DNA of 64,000 nt, taken from contig JAFGJM010000038.1 in NCBI GenBank assembly GCA_016929095.1, positions 1-64,000 on the forward strand. Direction: 5' to 3'. Source of the DNA: Anaerolineales bacterium (GTDB lineage: Bacteria; Chloroflexota; Anaerolineae; Anaerolineales; UBA4823). This document shows positions 1-7,774 of this stretch, piece after piece; positions within the stretch are counted from its first letter, which is position 1, and every line of letters begins with the position of its first letter. The translations under genes were made by a program, and so were the position numbers. Below the pieces are notes generated by a model. That model worked only from the letters and a program-made list of their open reading frames with translations, made no database searches and was not told where the DNA came from.

Positions 1-152
1 ATAATGTGAGATGTTTCGCTTCGCTTCGTGAAACACACTTCGTTCAACAAGACAAAATTGACTTTTTGGACAACCCCAGCCAACAATCGGAAAATTCATA
101 CATGGAATTCAAAAAAATAAGGTCTACGATCGTATTTTCGGAGGAAAAAATC

Positions 153-1019
153 ATGCAGAAAACTATTTTGGTATTAGGCGCGACCGGAACTTTAGGACGA
201 CCCGTCGCTTATGCCTTGAATAACGCTGGATTTAAAGTGCGGATCATGACCAGGGATCTTAAAAAAGCACTAAAAATCTTTAATGACTCGTTTGAGAAAA
301 TCGCCGGAAACCCAACAGATACGACTTGCCTGGAAGAAGCGCTGAATGGCTGCTATGGCGTCCATATCAGTCTGACACCTGAGATCGAACTACAGGTAGT
401 GGAGGCCGTCATCAAAGTAGCCAAAATGCGCGGCGTTGAACGGATCACGTATATTTCCGGGGCATCGGTCGCCGAGGAAACTCGCTGGTTTCCCATGATC
501 AATCAAAAATTTTTAGCAGAACAAGCCCTTAAAGAAAGCGGGATTCACTATGCCATCTTCTGCCCTACCTGGATCATGGATACTCTGCCTATGTTCGTAA
601 ACCAGGGGCAGGCTTCCATATTGGGAAAGCAGCCACACCCTTACCATTGGGTAGCTGCCGAGGATGTCGGGAGAATGGTTACATCAATATATGAACTTGA
701 AGAAGCATCTAAAAAACGGATTATTGTGCATGGGCCGGAACTGATTAGCGCACACGAAGCATTAAAACGCTACTGCACGGCATTCCACCCGGAGATCAAG
801 AAAATATCCAGTACGCCTTTTTGGCTGGTCAAATTGTTGGCGACGATCACCAATAATCAAGAACTCAAAGGTGCAATTGAAATGATGGCTTATTTCGAAA
901 AATATGGAGAAGGCAGCAATCTTCCACAGGCTAATGGCGTTCCTGCACCGACTACGACTTTGGACATGTGGATACAAAAGCGTAAAGTAAACGAAAATCA
1001 ATCATTGAACAACTCATAG
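153..1019 (+). CDS. NmrA-like NAD(P)-binding oxidoreductase
   Basis: This 288-residue protein belongs to the atypical short-chain dehydrogenase group (NmrA/NAD(P)-binding Rossmann proteins). The dinucleotide-binding loop GATGTLG is at residues 9-15, followed by a basic RIMTRD segment of the kind that favours NADP. A GASVAEETRW stretch lies in the middle domain, and the C-terminal part is shorter and variable as usual in the family. Members either reduce small substrates or act as redox-sensing regulators, and the sequence does not decide which. I chose the ATG at 153 because GGAGG sits at 140-144; the frame stays open upstream to position 6, but that extension has no family similarity or good ribosome site. 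It appears to be monocistronic, 63 bp before the serine hydrolase. Bases 1-152 hold nothing else I recognise. Confidence 0.8.
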   Translation: MQKTILVLGATGTLGRPVAYALNNAGFKVRIMTRDLKKALKIFNDSFEKIAGNPTDTTCLEEALNGCYGVHISLTPEIELQVVEAVIKVAKMRGVERITYISGASVAEETRWFPMINQKFLAEQALKESGIHYAIFCPTWIMDTLPMFVNQGQASILGKQPHPYHWVAAEDVGRMVTSIYELEEASKKRIIVHGPELISAHEALKRYCTAFHPEIKKISSTPFWLVKLLATITNNQELKGAIEMMAYFEKYGEGSNLPQANGVPAPTTTLDMWIQKRKVNENQSLNNS

Positions 1020-1082
1020 TGCTGTGTCCCGGTATATAGAAAAATAAACTAAAAATCAAAATTTCAAGTCAGGAAACAAAAA

Positions 1083-2663
1083 ATGAACAACAGTAAATTA
1101 TTTATCAAAGCAATTTTTATAATAACCACGATAATCGTGACCTTTGCACCCCTCGCTACCCATCTGGCGCAAGCTAATCAAGAGGCAAATGGTATTTCCC
1201 AGGGTAACTCCTACGAGGAGATCGATGCCTATATCGAAAAGCAACTTGATACGCTAAAAATACCCGCTGCTTCTCTCGCCATTATCGAAGGGGATAAGAT
1301 CGTCCACACCAAAGGCTTTAGCGTGACAGGCTCGGGAGGCGAAACACCAACCCCACAAACGCCCTTTTTCATTGGCTCACTGACTAAATCTTTCACGGCG
1401 CTGGCGGTGATGCAGCTAGTCGAAGCCGGGAAGATCGACCTGGATGCACCGGTTCAAACCTATCTGCCCTGGTTCACGCTTGCCGACCCGCAGGCGGCTG
1501 CCCAAATCACTGTACGCCATTTGCTCAACCAGACCAGCGGCATCTCGCAAATCCCGGGAATGCTCAGTCTTGCCAACTTCGACGACACACCCGGGGCAAA
1601 TGAAAGACAAATCCGTGCCCTGGCGACTTATGAACTCGCTTACCCGGTTGGTTCAGGGTGGGATTACAGCAATGTGAATTTCAACCTATTAGGGTTGGTT
1701 ATCGAAGCCGCCAGCGGCGAGACGTATGCGGACTATGTACAAAATCATATTTACACGCCATTGAGCATGGAGCATAGTTATACATCCAAAGCCATTGCGC
1801 AGCAGGATAATCTGGCGGTAGGGCACCAACAATGGTTCGGTTTTCCGGTGGCGGTGCCCAATATGCGAGTGCCGGTTGCGTCGTTACCATCCGGTCAGCT
1901 TATCTCCAGCGCTGAAGATATGGGCCATTACATAATCGCTCAATTGAACGAAGGCGAATATGACGATGCTCAAATTCTCTCTGCGGAAGGAACAATGCAA
2001 ATGCATCAACCGGCAGCCGATGCCAGCGCCAGTGGTTTAGGTGACGTAGATTACGGCATGGGGTGGTTCGTGAAAAATTTCGATCAGGGACAACTGATAT
2101 TCCATCACGGTGAAGTGCCCGATTACTTTGCCTACATGGCGCTCCTGCCTGAACAAGACCGCGCCATGGTTTTGCTGATCAATACCAACCATCAATTGTA
2201 CTCTTTCGCGCTTTTGGAAACCGGCGAGGCGGCTGCACTCCAGTTAGCTGGTGTATCACCCCAACCCAATGGGTGGAATGTTCTCCCCAAGGTAATGCCT
2301 TTCATCCTACTTCTCCCGGTTCTTCAAATCATTTTCATCATCGCCGCCTTACTCCGCATCAAGCGCTGGAAAACAAACGCCAGCAAACGCCCGGGTGTGG
2401 TGAACAAATGGCTGTTCCACATCCTGCTGCCAACGATCATCAATTTGCTGTTGGTATTCACCGCCGTGGGTATCCTGGCGAGTGGCATGCTCAATTTCAT
2501 CATGCTCTTTATGGGTGATATGGTCTCAACGTTATTGATTTCGGGCGCCATTGCCCTGGTGTGGATTTTCATTCGAACACCGTTGATCCTTAGGGCTCTT
2601 CGAAAGCCCGGATCAGACAAGAAATCCAGGACAATCGCCGTTGCTCAGCAAGTATCGGTATAA
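1083..2663 (+). CDS. Membrane-anchored serine hydrolase, beta-lactamase (PBP4/class C) family
   Basis: This is a 526-residue secreted serine hydrolase of the beta-lactamase/D-alanyl-D-alanine carboxypeptidase family (PF00144). A signal peptide covers about residues 1-32. The catalytic SxxK is SLTK at 99-102, the YxN is YSN at 195-197, and the third motif is HHG at 341-343. After the catalytic domain come three hydrophobic segments (about 402-425, 442-465 and 475-498), which anchor the enzyme with its active site outside the cell. This architecture is common among putative esterases or peptidases in Chloroflexota and Firmicutes, and the substrate cannot be read from the sequence. Degraded pieces of similar genes lie just downstream (2700-2815) and at 6985-7175, so the family has duplicated and decayed locally. 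Confidence 0.9.
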   Translation: MNNSKLFIKAIFIITTIIVTFAPLATHLAQANQEANGISQGNSYEEIDAYIEKQLDTLKIPAASLAIIEGDKIVHTKGFSVTGSGGETPTPQTPFFIGSLTKSFTALAVMQLVEAGKIDLDAPVQTYLPWFTLADPQAAAQITVRHLLNQTSGISQIPGMLSLANFDDTPGANERQIRALATYELAYPVGSGWDYSNVNFNLLGLVIEAASGETYADYVQNHIYTPLSMEHSYTSKAIAQQDNLAVGHQQWFGFPVAVPNMRVPVASLPSGQLISSAEDMGHYIIAQLNEGEYDDAQILSAEGTMQMHQPAADASASGLGDVDYGMGWFVKNFDQGQLIFHHGEVPDYFAYMALLPEQDRAMVLLINTNHQLYSFALLETGEAAALQLAGVSPQPNGWNVLPKVMPFILLLPVLQIIFIIAALLRIKRWKTNASKRPGVVNKWLFHILLPTIINLLLVFTAVGILASGMLNFIMLFMGDMVSTLLISGAIALVWIFIRTPLILRALRKPGSDKKSRTIAVAQQVSV

Positions 2664-2699
2664 AACGAAAAGATAAAGATCACTCGAAATAATCATACG

Positions 2700-2815
2700 C
2701 TGGCGCAGTTCAAAGTCGCCATCAAAGGCGATGAGGTTGCACACACAAGGGTGTTGGCGTCATAGGTATCGGAGGTGGAATACCAGACGCACAAACACCC
2801 TTCTTTGTTAAGAAT
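2700..2815 (+). pseudogene. Relic of the N-terminal part of a serine hydrolase gene
   Basis: In one frame from 2703 the DNA encodes AIKGDEVAHTR, matching AIIEGDKIVHTK of the intact gene upstream. After a frame change it encodes GGGIPDAQTPFFVKN from 2771, matching GGETPTPQTPFFIGS. There is an in-frame stop between the two parts and nothing recognisable follows, not even the SxxK. It is therefore a short remnant of a related gene and not a functional product. It sits 37 bp after the stop of the intact serine hydrolase. Confidence 0.7.
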
Positions 2816-2877
2816 GATTTCAATAATGAAAATTAATTTCTTTTTTCAATACAATGACGCTGATAATTTCTTTCCTT

Positions 2878-3747
2878 TTATTCCCCCTTTGAACGACTAT
2901 TCGAATGAATTAATATTTGCGCACCTAACGGTCGGCGGGTTTGATCGGCGATCACGGCACATTTCACCTTGAACAAGAAAAATATATTCTCGCTTTCATG
3001 GCTGAGAGATTCGTAATTTCCCATTCCTTTGGCAATGATCATATCGGCATTTTTGAAATGCGACTGAAACTCCGGGCTGCAATCCGATAATATTGTCCCC
3101 GGGGCATCTGAACCGTTATCGATAACCTGGACCAGCCTGTCTAGTCCGACTGCCCGGGCATCGATGGTGGTGGCGTCATTAATCACGGGGAAGCCGCGCG
3201 CGGCTGCGATCACCCGCTTTGGCAATAATCGCTCAATCAGCAGCTTGTCAAAGGCTATTTCACCCGCATTATCAAGTAAGTATAAAATGGTATTGGCTTC
3301 ATGCAATGCTTGTTTAAATGCCTTCATGTCCAGAAAATGCGGTTCGGAATAAAGTTGTTGAAATGAGTTTTGGATGCTGGAGGCAGAAATATCACTTGTA
3401 ACCCCCATATCGATTATATTTCCGGTAATCGCAAATCGAACTGCCATCAATAATGCATCTTCAGCAGAGTCAATCTCTATGCGAAGATTTTCAATCATAT
3501 CCATAGCCATGTGGTTAAATCGATCTTTTGCTTTACGGTATGGGTCAGCATCCCCAGTGATTTCACGCAATCTACGATGAATTCGCTGCGCCATTGCCGG
3601 AGGTGATTGATGGAAGTCCATCTCTTCAAACCAGGGTAATACTTCCCGGATAATTTTTTCATGCACCGCAGAACTGGATGACACCATTCTTGCAGCTTCT
3701 ATGGCTTGGCGTAACAAACAGGGAATACAATCAAGTGAAGTTTTCAT
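2878..3747 (-). CDS. DUF89/ARMT1-like damage-control phosphatase
   Basis: This 289-residue protein is of the DUF89 (ARMT1-like) family. These metal-dependent phosphatases are thought to remove damaged or harmful phosphometabolites such as sugar phosphates. The N-terminal CxxC (C7, C10 in DCIPCLLRQ) marks the subgroup found in bacteria and archaea. The conserved metal-site asparagine and aspartate pairs are visible: DN at 159-160, ND at 190-191, DN at 210-211, and the KGMGNYES loop at 240-247. Length and motif order fit an intact enzyme. It stands alone on the minus strand with AT-rich DNA upstream. The physiological substrate is unknown. Confidence 0.85.
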   Translation of the reverse strand: MKTSLDCIPCLLRQAIEAARMVSSSSAVHEKIIREVLPWFEEMDFHQSPPAMAQRIHRRLREITGDADPYRKAKDRFNHMAMDMIENLRIEIDSAEDALLMAVRFAITGNIIDMGVTSDISASSIQNSFQQLYSEPHFLDMKAFKQALHEANTILYLLDNAGEIAFDKLLIERLLPKRVIAAARGFPVINDATTIDARAVGLDRLVQVIDNGSDAPGTILSDCSPEFQSHFKNADMIIAKGMGNYESLSHESENIFFLFKVKCAVIADQTRRPLGAQILIHSNSRSKGE

Positions 3748-3951
3748 ATAGAATAATGACCTGTTTTTAATGGTTTTTTTAAATCGTAATATTACCGATA
3801 CTATGAAAAATTTTTAGTATCAAAATAAAAACATATCGCTAAATCTCAGGGGAATAATATATCAGAAAAATCGGAAACGGATTAATTTTTTTTCCCGTTT
3901 TTCATAACCAGCACGCATGATCAATCATACAATGGGTAAAAAAAACCTAAT

Positions 3952-3980
3952 TTGACAATTTGGGTCTTTAATAGGATAAT
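3952..3980 (+). promoter_or_regulatory. Sigma-70-type promoter of the msr gene, placed for a leaderless mRNA
   Basis: TTGACA at 3952-3957 and GATAAT at 3975-3980 are separated by 17 bp. Transcription would be expected to begin 6-8 bases after the -10 box, that is at or next to the ATG at 3988. The transcript would then have essentially no 5' leader. No strong Shine-Dalgarno site precedes the start codon. Confidence 0.65.
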
Positions 3981-3987
3981 ATAAATT

Positions 3988-5115
3988 ATGACAAAAATAA
4001 AGATATCACTTTTAACGGTTTTCATAGTCATAATGGCAAGTGCCTGTAGCGTAACGAAAGAAACAACGATTATCAGTTCTACACCACAGGCACCAATTAG
4101 AGAGGAATTATCAAGCGAAATGACACAAACAGCCATTGATCCTACCTATAATGAGCAAGAGGGCATTGACGTGGTCTACCTTGCGGGGGGGTGCTTTTGG
4201 GGGATGGAAAAATTAATGCAATCCATTCCAGGGGTGATGAATGTTACCAGCGGCTATGCCAACGGGAAAGCGGGAGATATACCCACATACAATTCCGTTT
4301 CCACCGGGCGTACCGGGTATCGTGAAACGGTTCGTGTGGAATACAACCCGAACAAGGTGAGTCTTGAGGCGATAATATTCGCCTATTTCCATGTAATCGA
4401 TCCTACGATAGAAAACGCCCAGGGCAACGACCGCGGAACTCAATATCAAACCGGTATTTACTATGTGGACGAATACTCAAAAGAAATCATAGAGCGCGTT
4501 GTCAAGGTCGAAAAACAACGTTATGAGGATTTTGTTGTAGAAATCGAACCGCTGACTCGCTTCTATGACGCTGAGGAATATCATCAGGATTATCTGGATA
4601 AAAACCCCACAGGCTATTGCCATATCTCTCAGGCTGAATTTCAAGCAGTCAGCAATATGATCATTGACCCTGCGGATTACCCCCGTCCCGCCGATGAGCA
4701 AATCAAGGCAATGCTCAGCGAAGAGCAGTACAGGGTGACACAAAATGCCGGTACCGAGCCGCCATTTCAAAATGAGTTCTGGGAGCATCACGAGCGTGGT
4801 ATCTATGTCGATATCGTCACGGGAGAACCGCTATTCTCATCTAGCGATAAATTTGACAGTCCCTCCGGTTGGCCAAGCTTTTCTAAAGGCATCGATATAA
4901 ACGCCTTTGTTTTCATTAAAGACATATCGCTTGGCATGGTTCGTACCGAAGTCCGCAGCCGTACCGGTAACTCTCATCTGGGACACATGTTTTCCGATGA
5001 CCCTCATTCACCATCCGGAATCCGATATTGCATCAACAGCGCCGCACTAAGGTTCGTGGCGTATGATCAAATGGAAGCAGAAGGCTATGGCTATTTGATG
5101 AAGTATGTCGAGTGA
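3988..5115 (+). CDS. msrAB: Lipoprotein MsrA-MsrB fusion, peptide methionine sulfoxide reductase
   Basis: This bifunctional enzyme reduces both stereoisomers of oxidised methionine in proteins. Residues 1-20 form a lipoprotein signal with the lipobox MASAC (lipidated C20), so it acts outside the membrane. The MsrA domain spans about 62-215, with catalytic C69 in GCFWG and a possible resolving cysteine C211 in GYCH. The MsrB domain spans about 236-372, with SGWPSF, the HLGHMF segment and catalytic C348 in RYCINSAAL. The two CxxC pairs that bind zinc in many MsrB proteins are absent, so this is a zinc-free MsrB. The start is supported by the signal peptide and by the promoter immediately upstream. 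A secreted fusion of this type repairs envelope proteins after oxidative stress, which fits the catalase and PerR genes elsewhere in the window. Confidence 0.95.
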   Translation: MTKIKISLLTVFIVIMASACSVTKETTIISSTPQAPIREELSSEMTQTAIDPTYNEQEGIDVVYLAGGCFWGMEKLMQSIPGVMNVTSGYANGKAGDIPTYNSVSTGRTGYRETVRVEYNPNKVSLEAIIFAYFHVIDPTIENAQGNDRGTQYQTGIYYVDEYSKEIIERVVKVEKQRYEDFVVEIEPLTRFYDAEEYHQDYLDKNPTGYCHISQAEFQAVSNMIIDPADYPRPADEQIKAMLSEEQYRVTQNAGTEPPFQNEFWEHHERGIYVDIVTGEPLFSSSDKFDSPSGWPSFSKGIDINAFVFIKDISLGMVRTEVRSRTGNSHLGHMFSDDPHSPSGIRYCINSAALRFVAYDQMEAEGYGYLMKYVE

Positions 5116-5237
5116 GTTAGAAATGCTTAAGTGGCATGGCAATGCAAAGGGGAACTCGATCACACTGCGATTCACACAATGAGCAGACACTCGCTTGATA
5201 CATCGGTGATACGAATAAATTTATAGTTGAATCATTT

Positions 5238-5819
5238 CTACTTTGCCATACCTTGGGCCAACGAAAATATAGCAGGGTAACAATACAATGCTATTTCTCG
5301 CGGAGTAAATTGCTCTGGATGCTCAAGCCACCACTTGACTGCCGTAATGATTAAGCCAGCAATGAGAGTACTCGAGAACAAAACCCGGTCTTGATCGATG
5401 ATTCGGACTGCTCGACTGCGTTCTAAGATAAGTTCAGCTAAAAATGAGTGCAGCTTCGCCGAGAACCATGAACTTCCCCGTGGGCCCAAAAGTTCACGGT
5501 AGAGTTTTTGGTATTCCGCAAAGTGTTCGAAGATCTTAATCCATTGTTCCGGGGGATGTTTCGCATCATTGCTAAGGGGGCTATGGGCTGTGTCGCTATC
5601 AACAAGGATAGTGCGTTTTGCATCCTCGAAAATTTGCTCAACCAGGTCATACTTATCCTGATAGTACCGATAAAATGCCGCGCGGCTCACCATGGCGCGT
5701 TGAGATATTTCTCCGACCGTGATCGTGTCGAAACTCCGCTCACTGATCAATTCGATTAATGCTTCTCGTAAAAGTTTTCGAGTTCGCCTCACTCGTAAAT
5801 CGCCTGAGTTCTGAGTCAA
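5238..5819 (-). CDS. TetR/AcrR family transcriptional regulator
   Basis: This 193-residue one-component regulator has an N-terminal helix-turn-helix (about residues 33-55, ITVGEISQRAMVSRAAFYRY) typical of TetR. The ligand domain from about residue 65 is variable, with a TetR_C-like hydrophobic end. It starts at TTG (5817-5819), supported by AGGAG six bases upstream. It is divergent from the crotonase-family hydrolase gene at 6057, and the 237-bp region between them contains a perfect inverted repeat and a pair of direct repeats. It plausibly represses that hydrolase and itself in response to a small hydrophobic ligand. That role is inferred from the arrangement only. Confidence 0.88.
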   Translation of the reverse strand: MTQNSGDLRVRRTRKLLREALIELISERSFDTITVGEISQRAMVSRAAFYRYYQDKYDLVEQIFEDAKRTILVDSDTAHSPLSNDAKHPPEQWIKIFEHFAEYQKLYRELLGPRGSSWFSAKLHSFLAELILERSRAVRIIDQDRVLFSSTLIAGLIITAVKWWLEHPEQFTPREIALYCYPAIFSLAQGMAK

Positions 5820-5858
5820 TTATTGCTCCTTGTCAGATATGTGACATTTCTGGTCGAT

Positions 5859-5883
5859 TGCCACTGGTTTTTCACCAGTGGCA
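5859..5883. promoter_or_regulatory. Perfect inverted repeat, candidate TetR operator
   Basis: Arms of 10 bp (5859-5868 and 5874-5883) are exact reverse complements around a 5-base centre. The site lies 40 bp upstream of the tetR TTG start, in the divergent intergenic region. No T-run follows on either strand, so a transcription terminator is less likely than an operator. Confidence 0.5.
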
Positions 5884-5927
5884 TCATTATAATCTAAAAT
5901 AATACATATTGTCTCGTTATTGCCTGT

Positions 5928-5958
5928 GTGTAACATAATACCATCCGTGTAACATTAT
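5928..5958. promoter_or_regulatory. Pair of direct repeats in the tetR/hydrolase intergenic region
   Basis: GTGTAACATAAT at 5928-5939 and GTGTAACATTAT at 5947-5958 differ at one base and are offset by 19 bp, roughly two helical turns. This spacing suits two regulator molecules on one DNA face. The role is unproven. Confidence 0.35.
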
Positions 5959-6056
5959 CTTCAGGCAAGTCTTATGGAGAGATGCTCACAGTGGTGGGTA
6001 TCTGCATTGTTGATCATAACTTATGCAAATTCGCACCCTAGAAAAGGAGAATTCAA

Positions 6057-6917
6057 ATGCCGGAAATACTATCTGAGTGGGATGAGCGCATCGAACCCTC
6101 ACAGTTCGAGGTGTATTCCCAAAAATACAAGGATTTCTTTTTCATGACCCGCCGCGATGGGATCATCGAACTACGCATGCATACCGATGGAGGCCCTTTT
6201 CGTCATTCCTGGAAGGCTCACAACGCCTGGAACCAGGCATGGCTGGAAGTCGGTCGTGATCCGGAGAATGAAGTCATGATCCTAACCGGGACCGGCGATT
6301 GGTGGCACCAGGGTCCGGTTGATGTACAAAAACATAACCCAGTACCCTTTGCAGATTGGTCAATCGATAGCCAGATTAAGATGTACTACGATATATTCAA
6401 GTTGCTGGAGAACTTGATCTTCTGTGTGGATATCCCGACCATTGGCGCGATCAATGGTCCTGGTACCCATTGTGAAATGGCGACCCTGTGTGATATTACC
6501 CTTTGCACTGAAGATGCAGATTTCTTCGATCCACATTTCTTGGTAGGATCACCACCTGGAGACGGTATGGCTTTGACATTACAACAAACCATAGGAATCA
6601 AACGTGCTTCGTACTATGCATATACCGGTCAGAAGATCAACGGGCGAATGGCGTTGCAACTCGGGATTGTGAATGAGGTATTACCGCGCGACAAGCTGCT
6701 TCCGCGCGCTTGGGAATTGGCAGAGATGATCATGCAACAACCTCGCCTCGCCCGGCGCATGACCCATGCAATCTTATCGCGACCATGGAAGCGCGCCCTC
6801 GTCGAAGATATGGGCTTTCATTGCGCCCATCAGAACTTCGCAATAGCCCTTGATAAGGAGGGATCAGTCGCAAGAGTCATGAAGAATCGCCAGCGATTCT
6901 ATAGTGAAAAGGAATAA
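6057..6917 (+). CDS. Crotonase-family hydrolase, 6-oxocamphor hydrolase-like
   Basis: This 286-residue protein has the enoyl-CoA hydratase/isomerase fold. It resembles 6-oxocamphor hydrolase more than CoA-dependent members. The residues that I recall as catalytic in that beta-diketone hydrolase have counterparts here: a histidine in GPGTHCE (H138), a histidine in FDPHF (H160) and an aspartate in PPGDG (D169). The LPRAWELAE segment near 215-223 is also shared. By analogy it may cleave a carbon-carbon bond in a cyclic diketone by retro-Claisen chemistry, but a CoA-ester hydratase is not excluded. AAGGAG precedes the ATG. The divergent TetR gene suggests induction by its substrate. No other terpene-degradation genes are nearby. 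Confidence 0.7.
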   Translation: MPEILSEWDERIEPSQFEVYSQKYKDFFFMTRRDGIIELRMHTDGGPFRHSWKAHNAWNQAWLEVGRDPENEVMILTGTGDWWHQGPVDVQKHNPVPFADWSIDSQIKMYYDIFKLLENLIFCVDIPTIGAINGPGTHCEMATLCDITLCTEDADFFDPHFLVGSPPGDGMALTLQQTIGIKRASYYAYTGQKINGRMALQLGIVNEVLPRDKLLPRAWELAEMIMQQPRLARRMTHAILSRPWKRALVEDMGFHCAHQNFAIALDKEGSVARVMKNRQRFYSEKE

Positions 6918-6984
6918 CCTGGCAGGACGCTCAATCACAAATACGCAATTGCTCAGTATCATGATGCCCATAAGCCCATTCTCC

Positions 6985-7175
6985 AGGTTTTGCATATTGA
7001 ATGCTGTCTTAAGAAAATCGACCGAGAATGCTGCGGGTATAGTGACGAGCGGCATGCTCATATGCATCATGCTCTTTACGGACGACATTTTCTCGAAGTA
7101 ATAGGTTTCAGGTGGCATTGCCCTGGTGTGGATTTTCATTCGAACACCGTTGATTCTCAAAACGCTAGGAACGAC
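6985..7175 (+). pseudogene. Relic of the 3' end of a serine hydrolase gene
   Basis: This segment matches the transmembrane C-terminus of the intact serine hydrolase at 1083-2663. About 37 consecutive bases (7116-7152 region) are identical to bases near 2549-2585, and the preceding stretch encodes VTSGMLICIMLF against LASGMLNFIMLF. A stop codon and a frame change interrupt it (IFSK, then stop, then GGIALVWIFIRTPLI in another frame). No start, catalytic domain or ribosome site remains. It is a decayed partial duplicate. Confidence 0.8.
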
Positions 7176-7275
7176 TTCGTAAACAGTTTTTGTCAAACCA
7201 GCATAAAGAAGCTTCTTATGTTTTTTTTTATATCACCTGAAAGTCTCTGGTTTATCTCAAAGCTTCGTGACTTTT

Positions 7276-7304
7276 AAAAAACGCCCATTTCTGGGCGTTT
7301 TTTT
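7276..7304 (+). terminator. Rho-independent terminator
   Basis: A perfect 7-bp stem (7281-7287 with 7292-7298, loop TTTC) is followed by a run of T and preceded by a run of A, so it could work in both directions. It separates the hydrolase/relic region from the XRE operon. Confidence 0.85.
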
Positions 7305-7425
7305 ATCGATGGGATTTTTCTTGAAATCGCAGAGCAAGAAAAGAAAATCCCTTTCAAATCATAGTACGGAAACTCAATTTTGTTTGAAACATTATGTTTT
7401 ATTTCATGGATTTGTAATATTTCTA

Positions 7426-7472
7426 TTGACAATATGTATAGTATTGTATATACTATGTATATTTTACTATAC
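7426..7472 (+). promoter_or_regulatory. Strong promoter overlapped by palindromic half-sites (XRE operator)
   Basis: TTGACA (7426-7431) and TATACT (7449-7454) are separated by exactly 17 bp, a near-consensus promoter. ATAGTAT (7438-7444) and ATACTAT (7450-7456) form an inverted repeat over the spacer and -10. A further TACTATAC (7465-7472) is the reverse complement of GTATAGTA (7436-7443). A regulator bound here would block RNA polymerase, so autorepression by the XRE protein at 7545 is likely. Confidence 0.7.
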
Positions 7473-7544
7473 TTTCTTGTAATTATTAAACAACAAAACT
7501 ACGAACGAAACCGAATCGTCCAAGACGAATAAGGAGAAATCAAC

Positions 7545-7772
7545 TTGAAACTAGGGAACAATCTGCGTAGATATCGTTTCGAACAAGGTGAAATAACCCA
7601 GCAGGATCTTGCCAATGCCGTCGGGGTAACCCGGTTAACCATTCATTCAGTTGAAAAAGGGAAGTTTATGCCTTCCGTATTTCTGGCGCTAAAAATTGCC
7701 AGGTATTTTGGAAAATCAGTGGAAGACATTTTCTTTATCGAACAAGACGATGCATCCACAGGAGAAATTTAG
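7545..7772 (+). CDS. XRE-family helix-turn-helix regulator
   Basis: This 75-residue protein consists almost entirely of a Cro/C1-type HTH (about residues 6-62, with QQDLANAVGVTRLTIHSVEKG as recognition region). It starts at TTG, supported by AGGAG at 7532-7536. Small proteins of this type often pair with a membrane protein of the DUF2975 or similar kind, and here the next gene begins 2 bp after the stop and encodes an eight-helix membrane protein. The pair probably forms a sensor or antagonist unit in which the membrane protein modulates the DNA-binding protein. The palindromes over its own promoter support autoregulation. Confidence 0.88.
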   Translation: MKLGNNLRRYRFEQGEITQQDLANAVGVTRLTIHSVEKGKFMPSVFLALKIARYFGKSVEDIFFIEQDDASTGEI

Positions 7773-7774
7773 TA

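Noticed and set aside
6864-7196. 110-codon minus-strand frame over the relic
   Set aside because: Similar to another antisense frame at 2324-2620 only because the DNA is duplicated. It is a shadow of the serine-hydrolase relic.
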